In this document: in pieces, positions 31,861 to 41,500 of the stretch
Numbering within the stretch: the first letter of the stretch is position 1
How the letters are laid out: each line of letters begins with the position of its first letter
Source of the DNA: Clostridia bacterium
GTDB taxonomy: Bacteria > Bacillota > Clostridia > Saccharofermentanales > Saccharofermentanaceae
DNA: 49,901 nt
Direction: 5' to 3'
Assembly: GCA_016287245.1 (NCBI GenBank)
Contig: JAEEWG010000020.1
Span: forward strand, 1 to 49,901
Notes under the pieces: model-generated
What the model saw: only the letters and a program-made list of their open reading frames with translations
Told to the model about the DNA's origin: nothing
Database searches by the model: none
Made by a program: the position numbers and the translations under genes

Positions 31861-34197
31861 TCACTCCTTCCAGCGGCCGATCTCCTTGAGTTCGTCGACT
31901 CTCTTTCTTTTCCGGATATGCTCGAGGCCGAAGATCAGGAGCTTGATGATGAACAGTTCCGCAATGGCGAAGCACGCTAATACCTTGACCTCATAAGCGT
32001 TGATGTCGCTGATCATGTAGAGGTCGCGCGTGATCGGGATCAAAAGGAAGAGAATGAATCCCAGGAACATCAGCTGTACGATGATCGAACGGTAGGTATT
32101 CATCGGGCGGCTGATATGCACAAGCAGCAGGTAGGCGGCGATCGCCAGAAGATACATGGCGATCATGCCGAGGCTAACGGACGAAATGCCGTTTTTCTCA
32201 CCGAAGATCGAAAGCACGGCGATCGTAACGAAGGCCGTAAACGCGGCGGGTCCTGCATTCGTCAGGATCTTTCGGAAGAACTCTGTTTTCTGCTTTCTCG
32301 TATTCGGTTCGAGCGAGAGCAGGAAGGCCGGAACGCCGGTGTTAAAGAGCGTTACCAGAGAGATCTGGGACGGGATGAGCGGATAGTTGAAAGTGGCGAT
32401 GATCGCACAAAGTGCCAGGAGCATCGAGAAGATATTCTTGAAGAGGAACACCGTCGCGGAACGCGTGATGTTGTTGATGATCTGGCGGCCTCTTGATACG
32501 ATGTCTTCCATTCTCGAAAAGTCCGAGTCGAGAAGTACGACCTGCGCCGCCTGTCTTGCGGCATCGGAACCGGAACCCATCGCGATGGAGCAGTCCGCTT
32601 CCTTCATGGCGAGGATATCGTTGACACCATCACCGGTCATGGCGACCTTTAAGCCGTGCTTTTTCAGCGCGATCACAATGCTCTTCTTCTGCTCCGGTTT
32701 TACACGTCCGAAGATCGTATATTTCGTGACCGCATCTTCGATCGCTTCATCATTTTCGAGGGTCGTGGCGTCGATATATCTGTCCGCATGCGGGATGCCG
32801 ACCTGATCGGCGATCTTGGAGACCGTCAGCGGGTTATCACCCGAGATGACCTTCACTTCCACGCCCTGCTTCTGGAAATAATCAAATGTTTCCGGCGCGT
32901 TCTTTCGGATGCCGTTCTTGAGCACGATGAAAAGGACCGGCTTGAGATCTCCATCTTCTCCGACTTCCGCAAAGACCAGAACTCGAAGTCCCTGCTCGGC
33001 CTGTTCTTCGATCGCGGCACGGTTGACTTCATAGACTTCCGGGGAAAGAAGGATGTCCGGCGCGCCGAGGCGGTAGGTTGCGTCCTTCATGATGACTTCG
33101 GAGTACTTCAGTTTCGAGGTGAACTGCGTGACCTCACAGTCAGTGAAAGCTTCGCCTTCACCGAAGTATTCTTTCATGGCGTTCATAGTGATGTTGCCAT
33201 CATCTACGGTCGTAATATAGCGGGAAAGGATCGCCTTTCGGCTTTCCAGTTCCGTCTCCTTGAGTTTCGTCCTCTTCCCGGGTTTAGAAGAGGCTTTTTG
33301 CGGACCGAAGACATCGGTCACGCTCATCTCGTTGGAGGTGATGGTACCGGTCTTATCGACACAGAGGACATCGACACGCGCGAGCGTCTCGATACTTCTC
33401 ATGTCGTGCAGAAGGACTTTCTTCTGCGCCAGGTGCATGGCACCGAGGGCGAGTGCAACGGTCAGAAGGAGGTAAAGACCTTCCGGGATCATGCCGATGA
33501 TGGCACCGACCATGGAAATGATCGCTTCGCTTACCGTCTTATCGTTGATGGCGACGGCCTCGATAAAGAGCGCCGCACCTAACGGAATGATGGCGATACC
33601 GGCGATCTTGATGATGAGCTCGATATTCTTGACCATCTCGGATTTCTTTTCCTTGATCTCACGCGCTTTCGTCGTCAGCTGTGCTGCGTAGCAGTCACTT
33701 CCGACAGCCGTAAGACGCGCTTTGGCTTTTCCCGATACGACAAAAGATCCGGACATCAGCTCACTGTTTTCAATCTTTTCGATCTCGTCCGCCTCACCGG
33801 TAAGAAGAGATTCATTTACATTGATCAGACCTTCGGCAACGACACCGTCTGCCGGGACCTGCTGGCCGCCTTCGAGATATACGAGGTCGTCTACCTCGAG
33901 ATCATCCATCGGAACAGTTACGACTTCGCCGTTCCGATCGACCTGATAGGATGCCTGCGCCATAATGTTTAGATTATCGAGAACTTTTTTCGAACGGAGC
34001 TGCTGGAAAATACCGATTCCGGTATTGGCGATGATGATCGGCAGGAATGTCAGGCTCCGGTAGGATCTTGCGATGATCAGAAGCACCGCAATGATCGCGA
34101 ACACCAGGTTAAAGTAAGTGAATACGTTTTTACATACGATCGATAGTACGGTGTCCGAACTCTGCGTCGTTTTATTACTGTTTTTCTTTGCTGTCAT
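31861..34197 (-). CDS. HAD-IC family cation-transporting P-type ATPase, CtpE-like
   Basis: The 778-residue protein has the P-type motifs: LLTGEADEIEK in the actuator domain, CVDKTGTITSNEM with the phosphorylated Asp, TGDGVNDILAMKEADCSIAMGSGSDAARQAA in the hinge, and about ten membrane helices. The helix-4 motif IIGMIPEGLYLLLTVALALG matches the branch that includes mycobacterial CtpE, reported as a Ca2+ transporter, so calcium or a similar divalent cation is plausible. No N-terminal heavy-metal-binding domain is present. The start has a close GAGGAA. It is monocistronic. Confidence 0.92.
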   Translation of the reverse strand: MTAKKNSNKTTQSSDTVLSIVCKNVFTYFNLVFAIIAVLLIIARSYRSLTFLPIIIANTGIGIFQQLRSKKVLDNLNIMAQASYQVDRNGEVVTVPMDDLEVDDLVYLEGGQQVPADGVVAEGLINVNESLLTGEADEIEKIENSELMSGSFVVSGKAKARLTAVGSDCYAAQLTTKAREIKEKKSEMVKNIELIIKIAGIAIIPLGAALFIEAVAINDKTVSEAIISMVGAIIGMIPEGLYLLLTVALALGAMHLAQKKVLLHDMRSIETLARVDVLCVDKTGTITSNEMSVTDVFGPQKASSKPGKRTKLKETELESRKAILSRYITTVDDGNITMNAMKEYFGEGEAFTDCEVTQFTSKLKYSEVIMKDATYRLGAPDILLSPEVYEVNRAAIEEQAEQGLRVLVFAEVGEDGDLKPVLFIVLKNGIRKNAPETFDYFQKQGVEVKVISGDNPLTVSKIADQVGIPHADRYIDATTLENDEAIEDAVTKYTIFGRVKPEQKKSIVIALKKHGLKVAMTGDGVNDILAMKEADCSIAMGSGSDAARQAAQVVLLDSDFSRMEDIVSRGRQIINNITRSATVFLFKNIFSMLLALCAIIATFNYPLIPSQISLVTLFNTGVPAFLLSLEPNTRKQKTEFFRKILTNAGPAAFTAFVTIAVLSIFGEKNGISSVSLGMIAMYLLAIAAYLLLVHISRPMNTYRSIIVQLMFLGFILFLLIPITRDLYMISDINAYEVKVLACFAIAELFIIKLLIFGLEHIRKRKRVDELKEIGRWKE

Positions 34198-34286
34198 TTC
34201 CTCTTCTTTTCCTTTTCCTTTTTCGCCTTATTCCGGCGCTTTTTCCTTTTTGCCGGATCGCCCGGCAAATATATAATGCTTCGGTT

Positions 34287-34916
34287 TTAAAATCCGAGTT
34301 CGTCGTTGACGAGGATCACGTGGATACGATCCTGGTGCCTGGAGTACCTGGTGATCAGGAACTGGCAGCAGATGGTATCCGGGGATTTACAGTTCATGCA
34401 GGCGCCGGTCTTGGTGCACGGGGTGGAAAGACCGAAACGCTGGGCATTGATCGGAGCGGCGACGTTTCTTGCCCGCTTCATGGCGGAATCGATATCGCTC
34501 GTGATCTTATTCATACCGACGATGAAGAGAACTTTCTTCGGACCCTGGGCGATCGCGGAAACACGGTTGGAGTTTCCGTCGATATTAACGAGGATGCCGT
34601 CATCGGTCATGGCATTGGCGGAAGAAAGGAAAAAGTCGGCATCGTACGCCATCAGCATGGCCGCGCGCTTATCTTCGTAGTTATCTCTGTCGATAAAGTT
34701 GTAATTCCCTTTCTGCAGGGCATCCACAAGACCGATCTCCCGGGCGCTCATCGCCCCGCCCATCGTCACGGAACTGCCTTCCGGGATAAGATCGAGCGCG
34801 ATCTTCAGCGCATCCTCTTTCGTCTCGGCATAGTAGCCCGTCATGTTGCGGCTCTTAAGGCCATTGATCACCTTCTCGGAAAGAAGTGCGTTTCGTCTGG
34901 ATATGATCTCGTTCAT
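34287..34916 (-). CDS. LUD domain protein (lactate utilisation/YkgG-like)
   Basis: I place the start at ATG 34916 (209 residues) after AAAGGAAATG. The protein has the LUD fold: EGSSVTMGGAMSAREIGLVDAL, YDADFFLSSANAMTDDGILVNIDGNSNRVSA and VLFIVGMNKIT are family blocks. The C-terminal CTKTGACMNCKSPDTICC has several cysteines and could hold an Fe-S cluster. LutC-like proteins act in L-lactate oxidation, but stand-alone LUD proteins with this cysteine tail are common in Clostridia with no known function. Confidence 0.9.
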   Translation of the reverse strand: MNEIISRRNALLSEKVINGLKSRNMTGYYAETKEDALKIALDLIPEGSSVTMGGAMSAREIGLVDALQKGNYNFIDRDNYEDKRAAMLMAYDADFFLSSANAMTDDGILVNIDGNSNRVSAIAQGPKKVLFIVGMNKITSDIDSAMKRARNVAAPINAQRFGLSTPCTKTGACMNCKSPDTICCQFLITRYSRHQDRIHVILVNDELGF

Positions 34917-35107
34917 AGGACATTTCCTTTCAAAAAACGGCATCTGCCATATATAATACGTGACCTATTGTAACGATTTTTCCGATTTTCCTCAACAAAA
35001 AATGATGCAAGCTTTACTATATCTTAATTTCTTCTCCTTTTCGGGCATAAAAAAGCGGCCCTTCCCTGCGCTTTATGAAACGTGGGGGCGGCCTTCCCTT
35101 TTCTTTC

Positions 35108-35704
35108 TTATTCTTTTACCTCAATACCGATGTCTTTAAGGAGCTTGATACCAAGGTCATAGACCATCTGGATGGCCGTTTCTTTCGGCATCTTATAGTC
35201 GTCCCACATCATCATGACGGCCAGGCCGTGGGTATAGATGACCATGTTTTGCACGACCTCGCTGATCTTCTCTTTACTGACATCATATTCTTTCGAGAGG
35301 ATCTCTACCGCCATCGGATTCATCTGCATCGAGAACATGCTCTGATCGCCGGTGACATCTGCCCCGATCGTATCTTTGGGATTATCCACATTCATAAAAC
35401 GGAACACGTGCGGATGATCACAGGCGACCGTGAGGTAGTGGATACCGGTCTGAAAGAAGGCATGGACCGCATCGAGTCCCGCCATCTCTTCTTCAAGATT
35501 CCCCCACATCTTTTTTCCCGAATACATCAGGAGCTCCTTCCGAAGCTCCGTCATGCTTCCGAAAAGCCAGGAGATCGGCTGCGTCGAGCACTGAAGTTTT
35601 GCTGCGATCGTCTTGATGATGACGGCATTGATCCCTTCTTCATCCAGAAGGGAAAACGCCGCTTCAAGCACCATCTCTTTTGTGATCTTCGCTTTTCGTC
35701 CCAT
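35108..35704 (-). CDS. TetR family regulator of the flavoprotein operon
   Basis: The 198-residue protein has the TetR helix-turn-helix near the N-terminus (TKEMVLEAAFSLLDEEGIN and IAAKLQCSTQPISWLFGSM) and a helical effector domain. It is third in an operon after two flavodoxin-like reductases, starting five bases after the second. A perfect 24-bp palindrome overlaps the region just downstream of the operon's -10, which points to autoregulation. The inducer is probably a quinone, dye or other substrate of the reductases. Confidence 0.92.
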   Translation of the reverse strand: MGRKAKITKEMVLEAAFSLLDEEGINAVIIKTIAAKLQCSTQPISWLFGSMTELRKELLMYSGKKMWGNLEEEMAGLDAVHAFFQTGIHYLTVACDHPHVFRFMNVDNPKDTIGADVTGDQSMFSMQMNPMAVEILSKEYDVSKEKISEVVQNMVIYTHGLAVMMMWDDYKMPKETAIQMVYDLGIKLLKDIGIEVKE

Positions 35705-35709
35705 ATTCC

Positions 35710-36366
35710 TTATCTGACCGCATACGGTCTGTCACCTAAAGGTCTTTCGCAGCCCCATCCTTTTGCTGCTTTATCGAAGCCCCTCTTCGCCAGAGTCTTC
35801 ATCATCAGACCGACCAGGAGCCGTATCGGGAGAGGAAAGACTTCCGGTCCGGTAAATGCCTTGCATGCGGGGTCCGAAAAGTTTCCGTCACGTCCGTAGA
35901 TCCTGCCCATCGCGGTATATCTTCCCGTTACCTTTTCTCTCTGCTCTCCTTCGAATAATCTTATACTAAAATTATCTCCCTTTACAAGCGTTCCGCCGTA
36001 ACTGCATCCGAGCCGGCCCGCAAGCTTTTCAAGATATGCCTCTCCGCAGCGAAGCTGGCACCCTTCGGCAAATCCGCTCTGAAGAATAAACGACATCTGC
36101 GCCTCGCCATTTCTCGGCTCTACGGTAGAAAGGAATTCCAGCAGAAGTCCCGGGATATTCTCGACATAAAGAGGAAGCGCGATCAGAATATTCTCGTTTT
36201 CTGAAAATGCCTTACGGATCTTTTCCCATTGAAGACGGTCAGAGATCTCATACTGCTCGAAGGTACTGCCAGATCCGGCCATGCCCTCCGTGAACTTAGA
36301 AAGGATCTTATCCGTGTTACTGTATTTTTTGACTCTCGGACTTCCGTTGATGATCAGTGCATGCAT
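35710..36366 (-). CDS. Flavodoxin-like NAD(P)H-dependent FMN reductase family protein
   Basis: The start at ATG 36366 (218 residues) follows GGAGG by seven bases; a longer frame is unsupported. ALIINGSPRVKKYSNTDKIL is the FMN phosphate loop and ALPLYVENIPGLLLEFLS the second FMN loop of the NADPH-dependent FMN reductase/flavodoxin-fold family. It overlaps the end of another such gene by 13 bp. The pair likely acts as one enzyme or in sequence on quinones or similar electrophiles, under the TetR protein encoded next. Confidence 0.85.
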   Translation of the reverse strand: MHALIINGSPRVKKYSNTDKILSKFTEGMAGSGSTFEQYEISDRLQWEKIRKAFSENENILIALPLYVENIPGLLLEFLSTVEPRNGEAQMSFILQSGFAEGCQLRCGEAYLEKLAGRLGCSYGGTLVKGDNFSIRLFEGEQREKVTGRYTAMGRIYGRDGNFSDPACKAFTGPEVFPLPIRLLVGLMMKTLAKRGFDKAAKGWGCERPLGDRPYAVR

Positions 36367-36860
36367 ACTGCCGCCTCCTTTACTTCTTCCTCCGGGAAAA
36401 CGCCCAGGGACTTCGAACCGAAGTTTAATGCGCATCTTTCATTCCATCTTTTGAGATACTCTCTGTCGCCGTCGCCCCGATAGATGAGGCCGATATTCAT
36501 AATGTTCTTATATCTGAGAACGTGACGCATCTGCTTGCCCTTAAACTTCAGGTACATCGTGATCAGGGGCATGACGCGGTCGAAGATGTTCTTTCCCTTA
36601 TAGTCGAGAAATCCGAGGGCTGTATCCGAGATGACCCAGAGCTGCCCCGCGGTGACCATCTTTTTCAGGATGATCTCATAGTCGTCCTTGATCGTGCAGA
36701 TCCCGGGGGTCTTGAGCCAGCAGTAATTACAGCCGATGCAGTGGGAGATCTTCATGGAACTGGCTTCCACGATCTCGAAATCCTCTCCCCGGCTTTCCAG
36801 TTCTATCCTGATCTCATCCGTGATCTTTGTGTTTTCCGTTGTATTAACGATGAGGATCAT
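36354..36860 (-). CDS. NAD(P)H-dependent FMN reductase-like protein with a CxxCxxC motif
   Basis: ATG 36860 (168 residues) is chosen over GTG 36872 because AAAGGTGG then has normal spacing. The flavodoxin-fold start MILIVNTTENTKITDEI is followed by SHCIGCNYCWLKTPGICTIKD, the cysteine motif seen in iron-sulfur flavoproteins and related reductases. VISDTALGFLDYKGKNIFDR is the FMN-binding loop. It is first in the three-gene operon with a second reductase and a TetR regulator, behind a palindrome-controlled promoter. Confidence 0.88.
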   Translation of the reverse strand: MILIVNTTENTKITDEIRIELESRGEDFEIVEASSMKISHCIGCNYCWLKTPGICTIKDDYEIILKKMVTAGQLWVISDTALGFLDYKGKNIFDRVMPLITMYLKFKGKQMRHVLRYKNIMNIGLIYRGDGDREYLKRWNERCALNFGSKSLGVFPEEEVKEAAVCMH

Positions 36861-36880
36861 GTTTCTATCCACCTTTCGAT

Positions 36881-36904
36881 TTTATATAAACTTGTTTATA
36901 TAAA
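36881..36904. promoter_or_regulatory. Perfect 24-bp palindrome, probable TetR operator
   Basis: TTTATATAAAC (36881-36891) and GTTTATATAAA (36894-36904) are exact inverted repeats around TT, and each arm is itself nearly palindromic. It lies nine bases downstream of the -10 of the flavoprotein-TetR operon. This is the position expected for the operator of the TetR protein in that operon. Confidence 0.8.
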
Positions 36905-36913
36905 CACATTTAT

Positions 36914-36940
36914 ATTATATCGAATCAATCCGCCTGTCAA
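36914..36940 (-). promoter_or_regulatory. Promoter of the flavoprotein-TetR operon
   Basis: On the minus strand a perfect TTGACA (36940-36935) is followed by TATAAT (36919-36914) at 15 bases, or by TAATAT at 17 bases. The palindromic operator covers the start point. Confidence 0.75.
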
Positions 36941-36965
36941 CATGTTTTTCAGAAAAAAAGAATAG

Positions 36966-37016
36966 AGAAAAATAGAACAGAGGCCGCTCCGATGATCTTC
37001 ATCGGAACAGCCTCTG
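36966..37016 (-). terminator. Terminator of the gltB-gltD operon
   Basis: On the minus strand CAGAGGC (37016-37010) pairs with GCCTCTG (36984-36978). An inner TCCGATGA/TCATCGGA stem lengthens the hairpin, and TTCTATTTTTC follows. It lies about 50 bases beyond the gltD stop. Confidence 0.85.
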
Positions 37017-37066
37017 CCCTGCGCAAAAAATATTGTGAATAGTGAGGTGTAGGATCTGCTGTTTTA

Positions 37067-38575
37067 TCAGAGGACGCCGTGTCCGTTCATGAGGTACTTG
37101 TCGCACTCTCTGGCGGCGCCACGTCCTTCGGTCAGTGCCCATACGACGAGCGACTGTCCTCTTCTCATATCGCCTGCGGCGAATACGCCTTCGACAGATG
37201 TCTGGAACTTGCCGAACTCTGCGGCGACATTCGATCTTCCGTCACGGTCCAGCCCCAATGCGGAAGGTACTGTATCCTCCGGACCCAGAAAGCCCATCGC
37301 GAGGATGACCAGATCTGCGTCGATCGTTTTTCTCGTCGAATCCACCGGAACCGGAATGGTCCTTCCGGTCTTCTCATCTTTTTCCCAGGAGACCTTGACG
37401 ACCTGAAGTTTCTTGACATTGCCCTTGGCATCGCCGATGAACTTTTCGGTCGACATGAAATACTGTCTCGGATCGTCACCGTACACATACGCGACTTCTT
37501 CCTGACCGTAATCCACTTTCTTGACGAAAGGATATTCCGGCCACGGGTTATTCGCTGCACGGGTTTCCGGGAGCGGTCCCATGATCTCGAGCTGCGTGAC
37601 GCTCTTGGCGCCCTGACGGAGCGCGGTTGCCGAGCAGTCGGTACCGGTATCACCGCCGCCGATAATGACGACGTGCTTGCCCTTGGCGGAGATCGCAAGG
37701 TCCGGTGCCGCACCGTCCTTATCGAAGTGATTCTTAGCAAACAGAGCCTGTGTATTGGTCCTTAGGTAATCCACGGCGAAGTGGATACCTTTCAGTTCTC
37801 TTCCCTCGACAACGAGGTTTCTCGGTTTGGTCGCACCGCAGCAGAGAACGACCGCATCAAAGGAGCTTCTTATCTCCTCCACGGTAATATCGTGGCCGAC
37901 TTCAACACCGCAGCGGAACTTGACGCCTTCTTCTTCCATCAGTTTTACACGACGGAGGATGACCTGCTTATCGAGTTTCATGTTCGGGATACCATACATC
38001 AGAAGTCCGCCCGGACGATCCGCTCTTTCAAAGACGGTGACACTGTGTCCCGCGTGATTTAACTGGTCGGCACATGAAAGACCCGACGGGCCCGATCCGA
38101 CGACGGCGACTTTCTTTCCTGTCCTCGTCTTCGGCGGATTCGGTTTCATATTCCCGTTCTTCCAGGCGGTCTCCGACAGATACCATTCGTTGTTACGGAC
38201 GGAAGTCGAAGCGAAGTTATGTCCGCAGGTGCAGGCGCCTTCGCAGAGAGCCGGGCAGACACGGCCGGTGAATTCCGGGAATCCGTTGGTCTTACGAAGA
38301 CGTCGGTATGCATCTTCGAAATGTCCCTTATAGAGAAGATCGTTGAATTCAGGGATGAGGTTACTGAGCGGACAGCCCGTGGCACCTCGCCCTAAGAACA
38401 TACCGGTCTGGCAGAACGGTACCCCGCAGTCCATGCAGCGCGCGCCCTGGGTCCTGGCCGCCTCTTCACTCTGGTACATCTGATGTACTTCGCGGTAGTC
38501 GTGGATACGATCCTTGATCTCGCGATCCGGGCCGATGGCTCTTTCGTATTCGAGGAATCCGGTATTCTTACCCAT
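37067..38575 (-). CDS. gltD: Glutamate synthase (NADPH) small subunit GltD
   Basis: The 502-residue subunit passes electrons from NADPH through FAD and two Fe-S clusters to GltB. Cluster cysteines lie in [12 protein letters not shown] and [18 protein letters not shown] binding is at [22 protein letters not shown] binding at [17 protein letters not shown], and [19 protein letters not shown] is the C-terminal FAD block. It overlaps the end of gltB by eight bases. AAGGAGGG precedes the ATG. Together with glutamine synthetase it forms the GS-GOGAT ammonia assimilation route. Confidence 0.98.
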   Translation of the reverse strand: MGKNTGFLEYERAIGPDREIKDRIHDYREVHQMYQSEEAARTQGARCMDCGVPFCQTGMFLGRGATGCPLSNLIPEFNDLLYKGHFEDAYRRLRKTNGFPEFTGRVCPALCEGACTCGHNFASTSVRNNEWYLSETAWKNGNMKPNPPKTRTGKKVAVVGSGPSGLSCADQLNHAGHSVTVFERADRPGGLLMYGIPNMKLDKQVILRRVKLMEEEGVKFRCGVEVGHDITVEEIRSSFDAVVLCCGATKPRNLVVEGRELKGIHFAVDYLRTNTQALFAKNHFDKDGAAPDLAISAKGKHVVIIGGGDTGTDCSATALRQGAKSVTQLEIMGPLPETRAANNPWPEYPFVKKVDYGQEEVAYVYGDDPRQYFMSTEKFIGDAKGNVKKLQVVKVSWEKDEKTGRTIPVPVDSTRKTIDADLVILAMGFLGPEDTVPSALGLDRDGRSNVAAEFGKFQTSVEGVFAAGDMRRGQSLVVWALTEGRGAARECDKYLMNGHGVL

Positions 38576-41500
38576 TGTTCTTCCCTCCTTTTCGCGTCGT
38601 GGAAGAAGCAGGCTTCTTACTTACTGTCTTCTTCGTGCTTACTGCCTTCTTAGCGGAAGCTGTGGCTTTTTTTGCCGGAGCCTTTTTCACTTCCTTCTTT
38701 TCCACCGGCTTTTCTTCTACGACCTTGATCGGAGCTTCCGCCTTACCTGTTGCCAGTTCAAAGGCCATCAGGACGGCTTCGTCACCTTCGTAACCATCTG
38801 CTTTGACCTCTGCGAGCTTCTCATTGAACTTGGCATAATCGTGCGGCAGTACCTTGACGAAACGGCCGATGAGATCATCGAAGTTGGTCAGGATATGTTC
38901 GGCATAAGTGCTCTGTGTTGCGCGTACATGTTCACTGATCTGGGATCTGACGAACTCGACTTCTTCCGGATCGGACAGAGGCAGAAGCTCGACCATTTCC
39001 TGATTACAGCGCTGGGCAAAATCGCCATTTGCATCATAGACATAAGCGATACCGCCGGACATTCCGGCTGCGAAGTTTCTGCCTGTAGGTCCGAGGACGA
39101 TCGCACGTCCGCCGGTCATGTATTCACATCCGTGATCACCGACACCTTCTACAACGGCAGTCGCGCCACTGTTTCTTACGCAGAAACGTTCTCCTGCGAT
39201 ACCGCTGATATAGGCGGTACCGGAAGTTGCGCCATAGAGAGCAACGTTACCGATGATCGTGTTTTCTTCGGAGCGGAAGGCAGCGTCTCTGTCCTTTCGA
39301 ACGATGATCTTACCTCCGGAAAGTCCTTTTCCGACATAGTCGTTAGCATCACCTTCGAGACGAAGTGTCAGGCCATTCGGGATAAATGCACCGAAGCTCT
39401 GGCCGGCGGATCCTCTGAAGTGTACATCGATCGAATCGTCCGGCAGGCCCTTTTCACCATGAACACGTGTGATCGCGGAACCCAGCTGGGTACCGGCAGC
39501 ACGGTCGGTGTTGTGGATCTCAAGAGACAGACTTACTTTTCTGTCTTCGTGGATCGCCGGCTCGGAGAGCGGGATCAGGACCTTATAGTCGAGTGTATCT
39601 TCCAGTTTGTGATCCTGGGAGACGGTGTGGTGTGTGATGACGGTCGAGTCGAGCTGCGGACGGTAAAGGATCGAAGAAAGATCGATGCCTGTTGCCTTCC
39701 AGAACTTGATCGCCTTGTTGACACGGAGCATATCGGATCTTCCGACCATCTCATCGATCGTTCTGAAACCGAGCTGGGCCATGATCTCACGAAGCTCTTC
39801 TGCGATGAAACGCATGAAGTTTACTACATATTCCGGCTTGCCTTCGAACTTCGCACGAAGCTTCGGGTTCTGCGTAGCCACACCGAACGGGCAGGTATCG
39901 AGGTTACATACACGCATCATGGCACATCCGAGAGCGACCAGCGGTCCGGTTGCAAATCCGAATTCCTCGGCGCCCAGGAGACAGGCGATCGCGACGTCAC
40001 GACCGGTCAGGAGCTTACCATCTGCCTCGACCGTGATACGGGAACGAAGGTCATTTAAGAGCAGTGTCTGGTGTGCTTCAGCAACACCGAGCTCCCAGGG
40101 AAGACCTGCATGTCGGATGGATGTTCTCGGAGCAGCACCTGTACCTCCGTCGTAACCGGAGATCAGAACGACGTCGGCTCTTGCCTTCGCAACACCCGCA
40201 GCGATCGTACCTACGCCGACCTCGGAAACGAGCTTGACGTTGATCCTTGCAAAGCGGTTGGCGTTCTTTAAGTCATGGATCAGCTCCGCTAAGTCCTCGA
40301 TGGAATAGATATCGTGATGCGGCGGCGGAGAGATGAGGCCTACACCCGGTGTAGAGTGACGGGTCTTTGCGATCCACGGATAGACCTTACCGGCCGGGAG
40401 CTGTCCGCCTTCACCCGGCTTTGCGCCCTGTGCCATCTTGATCTGGATCTCTTTTGCATGTACGAGGTAATCGGAAGTAACACCGAAACGTCCGGAAGCG
40501 ACCTGCTTGATCGCACTCATCTTCGAATCGCCGTTGGCCATTCTTTCATATCTTTCCGGATCCTCACCGCCTTCACCGGTGTTGGACTTACCGCCCAGAC
40601 GGTTCATGGCGATGGCCAGTGTCTCATGTGCTTCCTTACTGATGGAACCGTAGGACATAGCACCTGTCTTAAATCTCTTGACGATGTTCTCGACCGGTTC
40701 TACTTCGTAAATGGAGATCGGCTGCTTGCTCGGAACGAATTCCAGAAGACCTCTGATCGTGCAGAGTCTTTCGTTTTCTTCGTTCAGGCCGCGGCTATAT
40801 TCCTTAAAGAGGTTGTAGTCACCCTTTCTTACAGCGTTCTGCAGCTGGTAGATCGTCTTCGGGTTGAACATATGGTATTCGCCGTCTTTACGCCACTGGT
40901 ACACACCACCTGTTGCAAGACCCGGCTGTGTATCCGCTGTCTTAAATGCTGCTTCCATACGGCTGCCGACTTCCTTGGCGATCTCATCAAGGCCGATACC
41001 GCCGATTCTGGAAGCGGTCGATGTGAAATACTTATCGATGACTTCTTCACCGATACCGAGTGCTTCGAAGATCTGTGCGCCCTGGTAACTCTTGACGGCC
41101 GAGATACCCATCTTCGACAGGATCTTAACGATACCGTGGCGGGCCGCTTCGATGTAGTTGTCGATCGCGACATCGAGGTCCTTATCGAGGCGCTGGTGAG
41201 AAATCTCATCTGCGATCGTCGCATATGCCATATACGGGTTGATCGCCGAAGCGCCATAACCGACGAGCAGTGCAAAGTGATGAACTTCTCTCGGCTCACC
41301 GGACTCAAGGACGATGGACGTCATGTGGCGCTGTCCCTTTCTTACGAGGTGCTGGTGCAGACCGGAAACAGCCAGAAGTGCCGGGATCGGGCTCTTATCC
41401 GCATCCGCGTCACGGTCGGACAGAACTAAGATGTTCGTGCCCTTCTCGACTGCTTCAGATGCTGCCTTGCAGAGCGCATCCATAGCCTTTTCGAGAGTAT

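Noticed and set aside
34230..34285. Terminator after the LUD gene
   Set aside because: A TTTGCCGG/CCGGCAAA hairpin exists, but on the gene's strand it is followed by an A-rich and not a T-rich run.
35043..35100. Terminator for the TetR gene at 35108
   Set aside because: GGCCGC-type words are present but the arms are not properly complementary, so a stable stem before the T-run is not convincing.
38514..40058. 514-codon open frame on the plus strand inside gltB
   Set aside because: It is antisense to gltB, has no ribosome site, its translation shows no family motif, and long antisense frames are common in this codon usage.
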